Counted from the stretch's first letter, positions 48,161 through 58,070 are shown. The stretch is DNA of 64,000 bases from CAXXXW01 sp963665555 (GCA_963665555.2 OY762308.1:434001-498000), one strand, 5' to 3'. A program made the numbers and translations. The notes: generated by a model from the letters alone, not told the origin.

Positions 48161-49804
48161 CTACACCGCGTCCTTCCCGGCGCCGTAGGGGGCGATGTCG
48201 CGGGGGTCGCAGAGGAGGCGGAGGAGGGCCGGGCCGTCGTGGGCGAGCATGGCGCGCAGCGCCGGGCGCCATTCGGCCTCCGTCCGCGCGGTCCACGCCC
48301 GCGCGCCGTAGCCCTCGGCGAGGCGGGCGAAATCGGGGCTTTCCAGTATCGTCGCGAAGGCGTGCCCCTCGCCGTACTTGTCCAGCTGGCCCTTCAGGAT
48401 GGAGCCGTGCGCGCCGTTGTCGCACACCACGATCTTCGCCGCGACGCCCTCGCGCGCGGCGGTGGAAAGCTCCTGCCCCGTCATCGCGAAGCCGCCATCG
48501 CCGCAGAACGCCACGACCGGGCGGCCGTCGTTCGCCGCCAGCGCCGCGCCGAGCGCGCCGGGAACGCCGGCCCCCATCGCCCCGCTCGCCGTGCCGCCCT
48601 GCGTGCGCGGCCCGCGGAAGGGGAAGAAGCGGTGGATCCAGCGCGCGTAGCTGCCGCCGTCGGTCAGCACGACCGCCTCGTCCGGCAACGACTCCCGCGC
48701 CGCCGCCGCCACGGCCGACAGGTCCACCGCGCCCCGGACCGGGTAGCTCCCCGGCGCGGCGAAGGCGAGGTAGTTCGCGCGCGCCGCGTCGCGCCAGGCG
48801 AGCCGGTCCGCCGCCGGCGGGGCGAGCGCGGCCGCGGCCGCCTCGAGCGCCGGCGCGGCGTCGGAGCGCAGGCGGCGCGGCGCGGCGAACCGCTCCAGGA
48901 CCTCCTCGTCGGGATGGATATGCGCCCAGTCCTTGCCGGGCGGGAGCAGCGTCTCCTCCCGGCCGGTGATGCCGTCGAGCCGGGCGCCGGCGACGACGAC
49001 CAGGTCCGCCTCCTCGACCAGGCGCTGCTGGTAGGCGACCGGGTTGATCTCCAGGTGGCCGGCCCAGGCGGGATGCCGGTTGTCCAGCGCGTCCTGGCAG
49101 CGGTAGGCGCACAGCACCGGCGCGCCGGACGCCTCGGCGAACCGTTCGAGCGCCGCCCGCCCCTCCGGCCCGCGCGCCAGTTCGCCCGCCAGCAGCAGCG
49201 GCCGGCGCGCCGAGTCGACCGCGCGGGCGAGGTCGGCGACCGCCGCCGGCGCGGCCTCCACCGGCTCGCGGACGACCGGCCCCAGGGCGGCCGGCGCCGC
49301 GACCTCCGCCTCGCCGAAGTCGCGCGGGATCGCGACGACGACGGGGCCGGGGCGGCCGGCGATCGAAACCTCCACCGCGCGGCGCGCCAGCGCCGGCAGG
49401 TCCTCCGGCGCCTGGGGCTGGAGGACCGCCTTGGCCATCGAGGCGAAGGCGCTCGCGGGGTCGATCTCCTGGAACGCCTCGCGCCCGGCCATGCGCGAGC
49501 GCACCTGCCCCATGAACAGCACCAGCGGGACCGAGTCCTGCCGGGCGGCGTGCAGGCCGATCGAGGCGTTGGTCGCGCCCGGGCCGCGGCTCACGAAGAC
49601 GGCGGCCGGGAAGCCCCGGAACTGGCCGTACCCGTGCGCCGCCAGCGCGCCGCCGCCCTCGTGGCGGACCGAGACCAGGCGGACCCGGTTGCGGCCGACG
49701 CGCAGCGCCTCCAGCGCCGAGAGGAAACTCTCGCCCGGCACGGTGAAGGCGGTGTCCACCCCGGCGTCGACCAGGGCCGCGACAAGGGCCGTTCCAGCTT
49801 CCAT
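48161..49804 (-). CDS. Thiamine-diphosphate-dependent enzyme (acetolactate-synthase/benzoylformate-decarboxylase-like)
   Basis: ThDP enzyme of 547 residues with the three usual domains. The N-terminal pyrimidine domain has FTVPGESFLSAL (catalytic Glu) and GPGATNASIGLH. A central Rossmann-like domain follows. The C-terminal ThDP domain has the cofactor motif GDGGFAMTGQELSTA, closing with the Asn of CDNGAHG. The overall pattern is acetolactate-synthase-like, but no small subunit gene is adjacent and the FAD-binding residues are not evident. A catabolic carboligase or 2-oxoacid decarboxylase is therefore as likely. The gene is isolated. Confidence 0.87.
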   Translation of the reverse strand: MEAGTALVAALVDAGVDTAFTVPGESFLSALEALRVGRNRVRLVSVRHEGGGALAAHGYGQFRGFPAAVFVSRGPGATNASIGLHAARQDSVPLVLFMGQVRSRMAGREAFQEIDPASAFASMAKAVLQPQAPEDLPALARRAVEVSIAGRPGPVVVAIPRDFGEAEVAAPAALGPVVREPVEAAPAAVADLARAVDSARRPLLLAGELARGPEGRAALERFAEASGAPVLCAYRCQDALDNRHPAWAGHLEINPVAYQQRLVEEADLVVVAGARLDGITGREETLLPPGKDWAHIHPDEEVLERFAAPRRLRSDAAPALEAAAAALAPPAADRLAWRDAARANYLAFAAPGSYPVRGAVDLSAVAAAARESLPDEAVVLTDGGSYARWIHRFFPFRGPRTQGGTASGAMGAGVPGALGAALAANDGRPVVAFCGDGGFAMTGQELSTAAREGVAAKIVVCDNGAHGSILKGQLDKYGEGHAFATILESPDFARLAEGYGARAWTARTEAEWRPALRAMLAHDGPALLRLLCDPRDIAPYGAGKDAV

Positions 49805-50019
49805 CGACGCTTCTCCTCCGGCGGCGGGCCGGGCAAGCGATAGCCCGCGCCCCGCGCGCGCGCCATCGCATACCGGATAAGCGCCGGCGCGCCGTCCGCG
49901 CCGGGGAATTGCGCGCGGGCCGGCAAGGGTTAGACTACGGGCCTCGCGGGGGGAGCGGCCTCGCGGAAGGCCGCGCCGGAGCGCGGCGGGGGCGCGAAGA
50001 AGCAGAGGGGGAGCGCGGC

Positions 50020-51660
50020 GTGGCCGAGGCTTTCGACTATGTGATCGTCGGCGCGGGATCGGCCGGCTGCGTGCTGGCCAACCGCCTGTCGGCCGACGGG
50101 AGCCGCTCGGTCTGCCTGCTGGAGGCCGGGCCGCCGGACCGCGACCCCTTCATCCACATCCCGGCCGGCTTCATGAAGACGCTGGTGAACCCGAAAATCA
50201 ACTGGCTCTACAGCGTCGAGCCGAGCCATTGGACCGGCGGGCGCGTCATCGCCGCGCCGCGCGGCAAGACGCTCGGCGGGTCGAGTTCGATCAACGGCCA
50301 TGTCTACAACCGCGGCCAGCGGATGGATTTCGACGGCTGGTCGCAGCGCGGCAACCGGGGCTGGGGCTACGCCGATGTGCTGCCCTATTTCCAGCGCTGC
50401 GAGCGGCGGATCGGCGGGGGCGACGACACGTTCCGTGGCCGCGACGGCGCCGTCGCGGTGACCGACCTCGACTGGCGCGACCCGCTGTGCGACGCCTTCA
50501 TCGCGGGCGCCGAGTCGCTCGGCATCCCGCGCAACGACGACTACAACGGCGCGCGCCAGGAGGGCGTCTCCTATGTGCAGCGCACGACGCTGAACCGCCG
50601 CCGGGTCAGCACGGCGCGGGCCTACCTGCGCCCGGCCGCCGGGCGCCCCAACCTGGAGGTCCGCACCGGCGCCCACGCGACCCGCATCCTGTTCGAGGGC
50701 AAGCGCGCGGTCGGCGTCGCCTGGGCGCGGGGCGGGCGCGGCGGCGCGCCGATGGAGGTCCGGGCCGGCCGGGAGGTCGTCCTGTGCGGCGGGGCGATCG
50801 CCTCCCCGCAGCTGCTGCAACTCTCCGGCGTCGGCCCGCCGGACCTGCTGCGGGCGCTGGGGATCGAGGTCGTCCACGCGCTGCCCGGCGTCGGCGAGAA
50901 CCTGCGCGACCACTACGCGCCCCGCTTCACGGCGCGGGCGCGGAACGTCCGCACGATCAACGAGCGCTCGCGCGGCTGGCGGCTGGCGGCGGAGGTGTTC
51001 AAGTACTTCTCCGGCGCGCAAAGCATCCTGAACCTCAGCCCGACGCTGGTGTACTGCTTCTGGCACTCCGACGAGACGATACGGAACCGCGACCTGCAAC
51101 TCACCTTCACGCCGGCGAGCTACAAGGAGGGGGTGCAGTCGCAACTCGACGACGAGCCGGGCTTCACGATCGCCGCCTGGCAGCAGCGCCCGGAAAGCAA
51201 GGGGTATGTGCGGGCGCGCTCGGCCGACCCGTTCGACAAGCCGGCGATCCAGCCGAACTATCTGGCCGAGCCGGAGGACCGCCGCGTCCTGCTCGCCGGC
51301 ATGAAGCTGGCGCGCCGCCTGATGCGGAGCGAACCGCTCGCGCCCTATTTCGAGCGCGAGGTCTATCCCGGCGACGCGGTCCGGTCCGACGACGAGTTGC
51401 TGGAGGTCGCGCGCCAGCGCGGCACCACCACCTTCCACGTCATGGGCGCCTGCCGCATGGGGCCGGACGGCGACCCGACGGCGGTGGTGGACGACCGGCT
51501 GCGGGTCAAGGGGCTGGAGGGGCTGCGCGTGGTCGACGCCTCGATCATGCCGGCGATGCTGTCGGCCAACCTCAACGCGGCCACGATGATGATCGGCGAG
51601 AAGGGCGCGGACCTGGTGCTGGGGCGGGAGCCGCCCGAGCCGGTCGTCGCGCCCGAGTGA
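50020..51660 (+). CDS. GMC-family oxidoreductase (tandem copy 1)
   Basis: FAD-dependent GMC oxidoreductase of 546 residues. The FAD motif is YVIVGAGSAGCVLANRL, signature 1 is TLGGSSSINGHVYNRG, and the catalytic His region is TFHVMGACRMG, followed by SANLNAATMMIGEKGAD. GTG 50020 is chosen because AGAGGGGGAG lies six bases before it and translation then begins directly at the FAD strand. The next gene is a close paralogue and the two are nearly alike through most of the length, so this is a recent tandem duplication. It oxidises an unidentified alcohol. Confidence 0.93.
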   Translation: MAEAFDYVIVGAGSAGCVLANRLSADGSRSVCLLEAGPPDRDPFIHIPAGFMKTLVNPKINWLYSVEPSHWTGGRVIAAPRGKTLGGSSSINGHVYNRGQRMDFDGWSQRGNRGWGYADVLPYFQRCERRIGGGDDTFRGRDGAVAVTDLDWRDPLCDAFIAGAESLGIPRNDDYNGARQEGVSYVQRTTLNRRRVSTARAYLRPAAGRPNLEVRTGAHATRILFEGKRAVGVAWARGGRGGAPMEVRAGREVVLCGGAIASPQLLQLSGVGPPDLLRALGIEVVHALPGVGENLRDHYAPRFTARARNVRTINERSRGWRLAAEVFKYFSGAQSILNLSPTLVYCFWHSDETIRNRDLQLTFTPASYKEGVQSQLDDEPGFTIAAWQQRPESKGYVRARSADPFDKPAIQPNYLAEPEDRRVLLAGMKLARRLMRSEPLAPYFEREVYPGDAVRSDDELLEVARQRGTTTFHVMGACRMGPDGDPTAVVDDRLRVKGLEGLRVVDASIMPAMLSANLNAATMMIGEKGADLVLGREPPEPVVAPE

Positions 51661-51699
51661 CGGCGCGCGGCGCGACCGGGAGCCGGGGGAGGGGAGACG

Positions 51700-53337
51700 G
51701 TGGAGACTTTCGACTATGTGATCGTCGGGGCCGGGTCGGCCGGCTGCGTCCTCGCCGACCGGCTGACGGAGGACGGCGGGCGCACCGTCTGCCTGCTGGA
51801 GGCCGGCCCGCCGGACTGGAACCCCTGGATCCACGTCCCGTCGGGCTTCATGAAAGTCGTCGCGGACCCCGGCGTGAACTGGCTCTACGAGACGGAGCCG
51901 AGCCACTGGACCGGCGGGCGCGCCATCCCGGCCCCGCGCGGCAAGACGCTCGGCGGGTCGAGTTCGATCAACGGGCTGATCTACAACCGGGGCCAGCGGA
52001 TGGATTTCGACGGCTGGTCGCAGCGCGGCAACAGGAACTGGGGCTACGCCGATTTGCTGCCCTATTTCAAGCGGTCCGAGCGGCGGGCCGGCGAGGGCGA
52101 CGACCTCTACCGGGGCCGCGAGGGCGGGCTGACCGTGACCGATCTCGGCTACGCCCACCCGCTCTGCGAGGCCTTCATGGCCGGCGCCGAGTCCCTCGGC
52201 ATTCCGCGCAACCCGGACTACAACGGCGCCCGGCAGGAAGGGATAAGCTACGTCCAGCGCACCGGCACGCGCCGCCGGCGCGTCAGCACGGCCCGCGCCT
52301 TCCTGAAACCCGCCCGGCGGCGGCCCAACCTGGAGGTGCGCACCCGCGCCCACGCGACCCGGATCCTGTTCGAGGAGGGGCGCGCGGCCGGCGTCGCCTA
52401 CACGCGGGGCGGGCGCGGCGGCGCGCCGATGGAGGTCCGCGCCGCGCGGGAGGTTATCCTGAGCGGCGGGACGGTGAACTCGCCGCAGCTGCTGCAACTC
52501 TCCGGCGTCGGCCCGCCGGACCTGCTGCGGGAGCTGGGGATCGAGGCCGTCCACGCGCTGCCGGGCGTCGGCGAGAACCTGCGCGACCACTACGCGCCGC
52601 GCTTCGCCGGGCGGATCAGGAACGCCCGGACGCTGAACGAACTGGCGCGCGGCCCCAGGCTGGCCTGGGAGGTCGCGAAATACCTCGCGGGCGCGCGCAG
52701 CATCGTCGCGCTCAACCCGTCCATGGTGTACTGCTTCTGGCACTCCGACGAGACGGCGCGGAGCAACGACCTCCAGCTGATCTTCACCCCCGCGAGCTAC
52801 AAGGAGGGGCGCCACGGCGTGCTGGACGACTATCCCGGCTTCACGGTCGCCGCCTGGCAGCACCGCCCGGACAGCAAGGGTTACGTGCGCGCGCGCTCGG
52901 CCGACCCGTTCGACAAGCCGGCGATCCAGCCGAACTACCTCGCCGAGGAGAGCGACCGGCGCGCCTGCGTCGCCGCGATGCGCTTCGCGCGCCGCCTGAT
53001 CGGCACCGACGCGATGAAGCCCTATGTCGAGCGCGAGGACGCGCCCGGCGAGGACTACCGCACCGACGACGAACTGCTGGAGGCGGCGCGCCGCTGGGGC
53101 AGCACGACCTACCACCTGATGGGGACCTGCCGCATGGGGCCGGACAGCGACCCGACGGCGGTGGTGGACGACCGGCTGCGGGTCAAGGGGCTGGAGGGGC
53201 TGCGCGTGATCGACGCCTCGATCATGCCGGCGATGCTGTCGGCCAACCTCAACGCGGCGACGATCATGATCGGCGAGAAGGGCGCGGACATGGTGCTGGG
53301 CAAACCGCCGCTCGAACCGGTCCTCGCGCCGGAATGA
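51700..53337 (+). CDS. GMC-family oxidoreductase (tandem copy 2)
   Basis: Close paralogue of the preceding gene, 545 residues, with the same motifs (YVIVGAGSAGCVLADRL; TLGGSSSINGLIYNRG; TYHLMGTCRMG). The main differences are in the substrate-side region after residue 300 and in scattered positions, which could alter specificity. GTG 51700 follows a GGGGAGGGGAG element. The stop overlaps the start of the mechanosensitive channel gene (ATGA 53334-53337). The two GMC genes, the channel and a Usp gene form one tightly chained unit. Confidence 0.93.
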   Translation: METFDYVIVGAGSAGCVLADRLTEDGGRTVCLLEAGPPDWNPWIHVPSGFMKVVADPGVNWLYETEPSHWTGGRAIPAPRGKTLGGSSSINGLIYNRGQRMDFDGWSQRGNRNWGYADLLPYFKRSERRAGEGDDLYRGREGGLTVTDLGYAHPLCEAFMAGAESLGIPRNPDYNGARQEGISYVQRTGTRRRRVSTARAFLKPARRRPNLEVRTRAHATRILFEEGRAAGVAYTRGGRGGAPMEVRAAREVILSGGTVNSPQLLQLSGVGPPDLLRELGIEAVHALPGVGENLRDHYAPRFAGRIRNARTLNELARGPRLAWEVAKYLAGARSIVALNPSMVYCFWHSDETARSNDLQLIFTPASYKEGRHGVLDDYPGFTVAAWQHRPDSKGYVRARSADPFDKPAIQPNYLAEESDRRACVAAMRFARRLIGTDAMKPYVEREDAPGEDYRTDDELLEAARRWGSTTYHLMGTCRMGPDSDPTAVVDDRLRVKGLEGLRVIDASIMPAMLSANLNAATIMIGEKGADMVLGKPPLEPVLAPE

Positions 53338-54599
53338 CCGCGGCCGCGCCGCCGCCCGCCGGGATCGCCGGCGCGGCGCTGGAATGGCTGCGCGGCGTTT
53401 CCGACGCGGCGACGGCGGCCGTCGGACTCCCGCCGACGACGCCCTGGTGGCTGCTCGCGCTGGCCGGCGCGGCGCTCGCCTTCGCCGTCGCGTTCGCCGC
53501 GGCGCGCGCCCTGGACCGGGCGTGGCGCCGGCTGCGCGCCGCCGGCCCGGAACTGGACGCCCGTTTTCCCGGCCTGCGCGGCCGGATCGGGCTTTACCGG
53601 CGGGCGAGCAAGGCCGTCCTGTACGCGCTCGCCGCGATCGTCGCGCTGGAGGCCTGGGGCGCCGGCCCGCCCGCGCCGGTGCTGGAGAGCGCGGCGACCG
53701 TCGCGCTCACGCTCGCGCTGGCGGCGGCGGGGTGGGAGTTCGCCTCGGCGGCGATCGCGCGCGCGCTGTCGGCGGCGGAGACGGCCAGGGACCCGGCGCG
53801 CGGGCCGGGGAGCCGGGCGCGGACCCTGCTGCCGCTGGCCCGCCGCGCCGTCTTCGTCGCTCTGGCGGCGGTGGCCGGGCTGACGGTCCTCTCGGAGGTC
53901 GGCGTGGACATTACGCCGCTGCTGGCCGGCGCCGGCATCGTCGGCGTCGCCGTCGGCTTCGGCTCGCAGGCGCTGGTGCGCGACATCGTGACCGGCGCGT
54001 TCATCCTCGCCGAGGACACGATCTCCGTCGGCGACTGGGTGACGGTGGCCGGGCACACCGGGGAGGTGGAGGACCTGTCGATCCGCGCCATCCGCCTGCG
54101 CGACCTCGCCGGGACCGTGCACACCGTCCCCTTCGGCGCCGTCACGACGGTCGAGAACCTGACGCGCGACCGCGCCCATGCCATTATCGACATCGGCGTC
54201 GCCTACCGCGAGGACATCGACCGCGTGTGCGAGGTCCTGGAGGCGCTCGGCGGCGAGTTGCGCGCGGACCCGGAATGGGCCGGGTATATCCGGGGGCCGA
54301 TGGAGGTCCTCGGCGTCGAGCAGCTGGCCGACAGCGCCGTCGTCATCCGCTGCCGGGTCGAGACCGAGCCGCTCTGGCAATGGGCCGTCCGCCGCGCCTT
54401 CCTGAAGCTGGCCAAGAAGCGGTTCGACGAACTCGGCATCGAGATTCCGTTCCCGCACGCGACCGTCTATTTCGGGGCCGACCGCGAGGGGAACGCCCCG
54501 GCCGCGCGGCTCCGCCTCGAAAACGGCCCTCCGGCCGCGCCGCCGGGGCCGGCGGACGGCGGCGCCCCGCCGTCCCGCGATCCGGGAGTCCGCCCATGA
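53334..54599 (+). CDS. MscS-family mechanosensitive ion channel
   Basis: Membrane channel of 421 residues. Several N-terminal helices (including an early WLLALAGAALAFAVAFAA) lead to the MscS pore helix GIVGVAVGFGSQALVRDIVTG and the beta domain FILAEDTISVGDWVTVAGHT. A soluble C-terminal cage follows, ending EIPFPHATVYFGA. Members open on membrane tension to protect against osmotic down-shock; some are gated by other signals. It overlaps the GMC gene and the Usp gene by 4 bases each (ATGA), so it is expressed with them. Confidence 0.93.
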   Translation: MTAAAPPPAGIAGAALEWLRGVSDAATAAVGLPPTTPWWLLALAGAALAFAVAFAAARALDRAWRRLRAAGPELDARFPGLRGRIGLYRRASKAVLYALAAIVALEAWGAGPPAPVLESAATVALTLALAAAGWEFASAAIARALSAAETARDPARGPGSRARTLLPLARRAVFVALAAVAGLTVLSEVGVDITPLLAGAGIVGVAVGFGSQALVRDIVTGAFILAEDTISVGDWVTVAGHTGEVEDLSIRAIRLRDLAGTVHTVPFGAVTTVENLTRDRAHAIIDIGVAYREDIDRVCEVLEALGGELRADPEWAGYIRGPMEVLGVEQLADSAVVIRCRVETEPLWQWAVRRAFLKLAKKRFDELGIEIPFPHATVYFGADREGNAPAARLRLENGPPAAPPGPADGGAPPSRDPGVRP

Positions 54600-55414
54600 A
54601 ACGCCTGCTGCTGGCCGCCGCGATGCAAGGGACCGCCCGGCTTCCGCTGCGGGCGGCGTTGTCGATCGCGGAGCGGTTCGACTCGAAAATCCAGGTGCGG
54701 CTCCACCGCATGAGCATCGACGACCGCGCGGTCGATCCGATGAGCTGGGGGCTGACCGAATACGCGAGCCAGGAGGGCGCGGAGGCCGGCGACGTGGCGC
54801 GGGCGCGCGCCGCGCTGGAGGGCGCGCTCGACGGTCTCGGCCGCGCCGGCGCGGCGGCCCGGTTCGAGGTCGCGCCCCGGCCGATGCGCGACTGGCGCGA
54901 ACTCGGCCGCGCCGCCCGCCTCGCCGACCTTTCCATCGTCTCCCGCGAGGCGCTGGCCGACGGCGCGTCGGCGGCGATCGAGCAATTGCTGTTCGAGAGC
55001 GGGCGGCCGATGCTGCTCGCGCCGCCCGGCTGGGACCGGCCGGTGGGCGAATGCGTCGCCATCGCCTGGAACCGCAGCGCGGAGACGGCGCGGCTGGTCG
55101 GCCTCGCGCTCGACCTGCTGCGCCGCGCCCGCGAGGTGCATGTGATCGCCATGGAGGACTGGTTCGTCGAGGGGCCGGACGGGGCCGAGGCGGCGGCCTA
55201 CCTCGCCGGGGCCGGCGTCGCGGCGCGGCTGCGCGCGGTCGGCAAGTCGCCCGCCGAGTTCGGCGACCGCATCCTGCACGAGACCGCCGCGCTCGGCGCC
55301 GACCTGCTGCTCAAGGGCGCCTACACGCAGCCGCGCCTCGCCCAGATCGTGTTCGGCGGCGCCACCCGCGACATCCTGCGCGACGCCCGCCTGCCGGTGG
55401 TGTTCGCCCATTGA
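54596..55414 (+). CDS. Universal stress protein (Usp) family, two-domain
   Basis: Protein of 272 residues with a UspA-like C-terminal domain: ECVAIAWNRSAETARLV at the first strand and an ending TRDILRDARLPVVFAH that matches the Usp C-terminal ATP-binding-loop/strand region. The N-terminal half carries a more divergent alpha/beta repeat. Usp proteins respond to stress and may bind ATP. It is the last gene of the GMC-GMC-MscS-Usp operon, joined to mscS by an ATGA overlap. Confidence 0.85.
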   Translation: MKRLLLAAAMQGTARLPLRAALSIAERFDSKIQVRLHRMSIDDRAVDPMSWGLTEYASQEGAEAGDVARARAALEGALDGLGRAGAAARFEVAPRPMRDWRELGRAARLADLSIVSREALADGASAAIEQLLFESGRPMLLAPPGWDRPVGECVAIAWNRSAETARLVGLALDLLRRAREVHVIAMEDWFVEGPDGAEAAAYLAGAGVAARLRAVGKSPAEFGDRILHETAALGADLLLKGAYTQPRLAQIVFGGATRDILRDARLPVVFAH

Positions 55415-55489
55415 GGGGGAAGACGGCGCGCCGCGCGCGGTGCTAGGCTCGGGGCGCGCGACGGGCGCGGGCCGGGCGGGGAGGCGGCG

Positions 55490-56371
55490 ATGCACAGGCT
55501 GGGCGATCTCGAAATCGGGCGGGTGGTCGAGAGCGAGGTTCCGATCTTCCGGACGCAGAGCTTCTTCCCGGAATCGGACCCCGAAGTGGTGGCGGCGCAC
55601 CGCGACTGGCTGATGCCGCGCTTCATCGACCCGGAAACGACGAAGGTCGTGCTGTGCATCCAGTCCTACGTTATCCGCACGGCGCACCACACGATCCTGG
55701 TCGACACCTGCGTCGGCAACCACAAGCCGCGCCCGGCCCGGCCGGCCTGGCACATGCAGGAACTGCCCTATCTGGCCGACCTCGCGGCGGCCGGCGTCGC
55801 GCCGGAGGAGATCGATTTCGTCCTCTGCACGCATCTGCATGTGGACCATGTGGGCTGGAACACGCGGCTGCTCGACGGCCGCTGGGTCCCGACCTTCCCG
55901 AACGCGAAATACGTCTTCTCGCGCAAGGAGTACGAGACCTGGCGCAAGCGCCACGATTCCGGCGCGGAGGTCCCGGTGCCGGAAGTGTTCCAGGACAGCG
56001 TGCTGCCGGTGGTCGAGGCCGGGCAGGCCGTCATCGTCGAGGACGACCACCGGATCGACGACGGCATGTGGATCGAGCCGTCGCCGGGCCACACGCCGGG
56101 CCATGTCATGCTGAACCTCGAATCGCGCGGCGAGCGGGCGCTGATGACCGGCGACGTCATCCACCACCCGCTGCAGCTGGTCCGGCCGGAATGGTCGTGC
56201 CGCGCCTGCGAGGACCCGGCCCAGTCGGCCCGGACGCGGACCGCGATGCTGGAGCGCGTCGCCGACTCCGACACGCTGCTCTGCCCGGCGCATTTCGCCT
56301 CCCCGACCATGGGGCATGTGCTCTCCGCCCCCGGCGGCGACGGCTACCGCTACCGCTTCCTCGGCGAGTAG
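55490..56371 (+). CDS. MBL-fold metallo-hydrolase
   Basis: Metallo-beta-lactamase-fold protein of 293 residues. The zinc motif HxHxDH is seen in CTHLHVDHVGWNT, with further ligands in SPGHTPGH and the later CPAHFASP. Family members include lactonases, glyoxalase II and arylsulfatase-like enzymes; the substrate here is not known. A short N-terminal segment precedes the strand ending VDTCVGN. Its last 22 bases overlap the 3' end of the convergent MFS gene. Confidence 0.92.
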   Translation: MHRLGDLEIGRVVESEVPIFRTQSFFPESDPEVVAAHRDWLMPRFIDPETTKVVLCIQSYVIRTAHHTILVDTCVGNHKPRPARPAWHMQELPYLADLAAAGVAPEEIDFVLCTHLHVDHVGWNTRLLDGRWVPTFPNAKYVFSRKEYETWRKRHDSGAEVPVPEVFQDSVLPVVEAGQAVIVEDDHRIDDGMWIEPSPGHTPGHVMLNLESRGERALMTGDVIHHPLQLVRPEWSCRACEDPAQSARTRTAMLERVADSDTLLCPAHFASPTMGHVLSAPGGDGYRYRFLGE

Positions 56372-57549
56372 GGGCCGGGCGGGACCAGCGCCGCCGCGAG
56401 GACCAGCGCCGCCGCCGCCAGCGCCGAGGGCGGGCCGTAGCCGCCCGCCAGATCGCCGAGCAGGCCGGCGAGGAACGGGCCGCCCGCCTGTCCCAGGCCG
56501 AACGACGCGGTCATGAGCGCGAGCGCGCGTCGCGGGTCGCCGCCGGAAAGGTCGCGCGCCGCGACCAGGCCGAGCGCGGTCAGCCCCATGAAGGTCCCGC
56601 CCAGCAGCGCCGCCGCGAGCAGCACGGCGGCCAGGCCGGTCCCCCAGGCGGCGAGCAGCACGCCCACGGCCTCCGCGAGGCAGGCGGCGGCGAAGGCGCG
56701 CGGCAGGCCGATCCGCCGCCCGGCCCACAGCCAAAGCGCCACCGACGGCGCCGCCGCCAGCCCGACGCAAAGCCACACCGCGTGCTCCGCCGGGCGCAGG
56801 GCCGGGTCCGCCCGCATCATGTCGCAGACGAAGGTGGCGGTGACCACGTAGCCGAAGCCGAACAGGCCGTAGGCGAGCACCCAGCGCCGCGCCCGTCCCG
56901 CCTCGCCGCCGCGCCCGGCCCCGGACCGGCCGGCGGGCGCGGAGGGGGGCGCGGCCGCCCCGTTTCCTCCCCCGGTCAGCAGCCAGACCGGGACGAGCGC
57001 GGCCGCCGCGACGGCGCCGCTCGCAAGCCACATCCACCGCCAGCCGGCGCCGTCGGCCGCCCCGGCCGCCGCGACCAGGGCCGAAACGGCGATGCCGCCG
57101 CCGACGCCGGCGTAGAGCAGCGCCGCCAGGCCGGGCCGGCCGAGGGCCGCCAGCCGGTCCAGCACCAGCGCCGAGGCGAAGACCATCGCATAGGCGCTCG
57201 CCGCGCCGCCCGCGAACCGCAGGGCGAGGAAGGCGGGCATCGCGCCGGGCAGCGCCATGGCGGCGGTGGCGGCCGCGCCCAGCGCCAGCGCGCCCGCCAG
57301 CCAGGCGCGCCGCCCGCCCGGCGCCGGCGTCCGCGCGGCGGCCAGCGCGCCGGCCAGGTAACCCAGGAAATTCGCCGAGGCGACCAGCCCCGCCCCGGAC
57401 CTGTCGAGGCCGAGGTCGGCCGCCATGTAGGGCAGGATCGGCGTATAGACGAAACGCCCGACGCCGAGCGCGGCGGCAAGCGCGAGGAAGCCGCCGAGGG
57501 CGACCGCGATCCCGGCCGCGCGGCCCGCGGCCGGCCCCGTCCCGGCCAT
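56350..57549 (-). CDS. YbfB/YjiJ-family MFS transporter
   Basis: MFS transporter of 399 residues with about twelve helices. The N-terminal helix and loop (LGVGRFVYTPILPYMAADLG) and DRLAALGRPG in the loop are typical of the YbfB/YjiJ group, whose substrate is not defined. Long Ala/Gly-rich helices and a Gly/Pro-rich central loop reflect the extreme GC content. It starts 28 bases upstream of the NIPSNAP gene's stop, in the opposite order to that expected for a shared pathway, so cotranscription is uncertain. Confidence 0.88.
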   Translation of the reverse strand: MAGTGPAAGRAAGIAVALGGFLALAAALGVGRFVYTPILPYMAADLGLDRSGAGLVASANFLGYLAGALAAARTPAPGGRRAWLAGALALGAAATAAMALPGAMPAFLALRFAGGAASAYAMVFASALVLDRLAALGRPGLAALLYAGVGGGIAVSALVAAAGAADGAGWRWMWLASGAVAAAALVPVWLLTGGGNGAAAPPSAPAGRSGAGRGGEAGRARRWVLAYGLFGFGYVVTATFVCDMMRADPALRPAEHAVWLCVGLAAAPSVALWLWAGRRIGLPRAFAAACLAEAVGVLLAAWGTGLAAVLLAAALLGGTFMGLTALGLVAARDLSGGDPRRALALMTASFGLGQAGGPFLAGLLGDLAGGYGPPSALAAAALVLAAALVPPGPYSPRKR

Positions 57550-57577
57550 CGCCGCGCGCGGCCGGCGCGCGGCGCGC

Positions 57578-57904
57578 CTACTTCACCGAGGAGAAGCTCG
57601 TCGGGAGCAGGATTTCGTTGGAGACCGAGGCGACGATGGCGCCGTCCTTCTCTGTCTCGGCGCGTTTCTCCAGCCATTCCGGGTCGGCCGCGAAGGCGTC
57701 CCATTTGCGCTCGCGCTCGGCCAGCGACTCCCAGGCCAGCAGGTAGTACAGGGTCTGGTTCGACTCGCCGATGCCGACGGTCCAGAACCCGGCCTGGCGG
57801 ATGCCGTGCCTTTCCCAGATTTTCAGCGTGATCTTGTCGAAGCGGTCGAGCAGCGCCGGCAGGCGGCCCGGAACGCAGCGGTAAACGCGAAGCTCGTGGA
57901 TCAT
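57578..57904 (-). CDS. NIPSNAP family protein
   Basis: Small alpha/beta-barrel protein of 108 residues. It begins MIHELRVYRCVPGRLPALL and contains FDKITLKIWERHGIRQAGFW and YYLLAWESLAERERKW, the recurring NIPSNAP pattern. Bacterial members sit near catabolic genes and may be dimeric ferredoxin-like binding proteins. Function not known. It lies divergent from the CMD gene. Confidence 0.9.
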   Translation of the reverse strand: MIHELRVYRCVPGRLPALLDRFDKITLKIWERHGIRQAGFWTVGIGESNQTLYYLLAWESLAERERKWDAFAADPEWLEKRAETEKDGAIVASVSNEILLPTSFSSVK

Positions 57905-58070
57905 GCCGTCTTTCCTCCCCCGGTCGCGGCGCGGGACCGCCGGCCCCGCGCGCCCATGATAGCCGCCCGCCCCGGCGATGCAACGCGGCCGCGGTTCGAC
58001 GCCCCCGTTTGACGCGCCGCCCCGCGTCCGCGATAACGGCGCCCGGACCGGGCCGGACGGGGAGGGGAAC

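Noticed and set aside
49930..53115. Minus-strand frame of over 1000 codons with apparent internal duplication
   Set aside because: It is the mirror of the two tandem GMC genes. The internal repeat only reflects their similarity.
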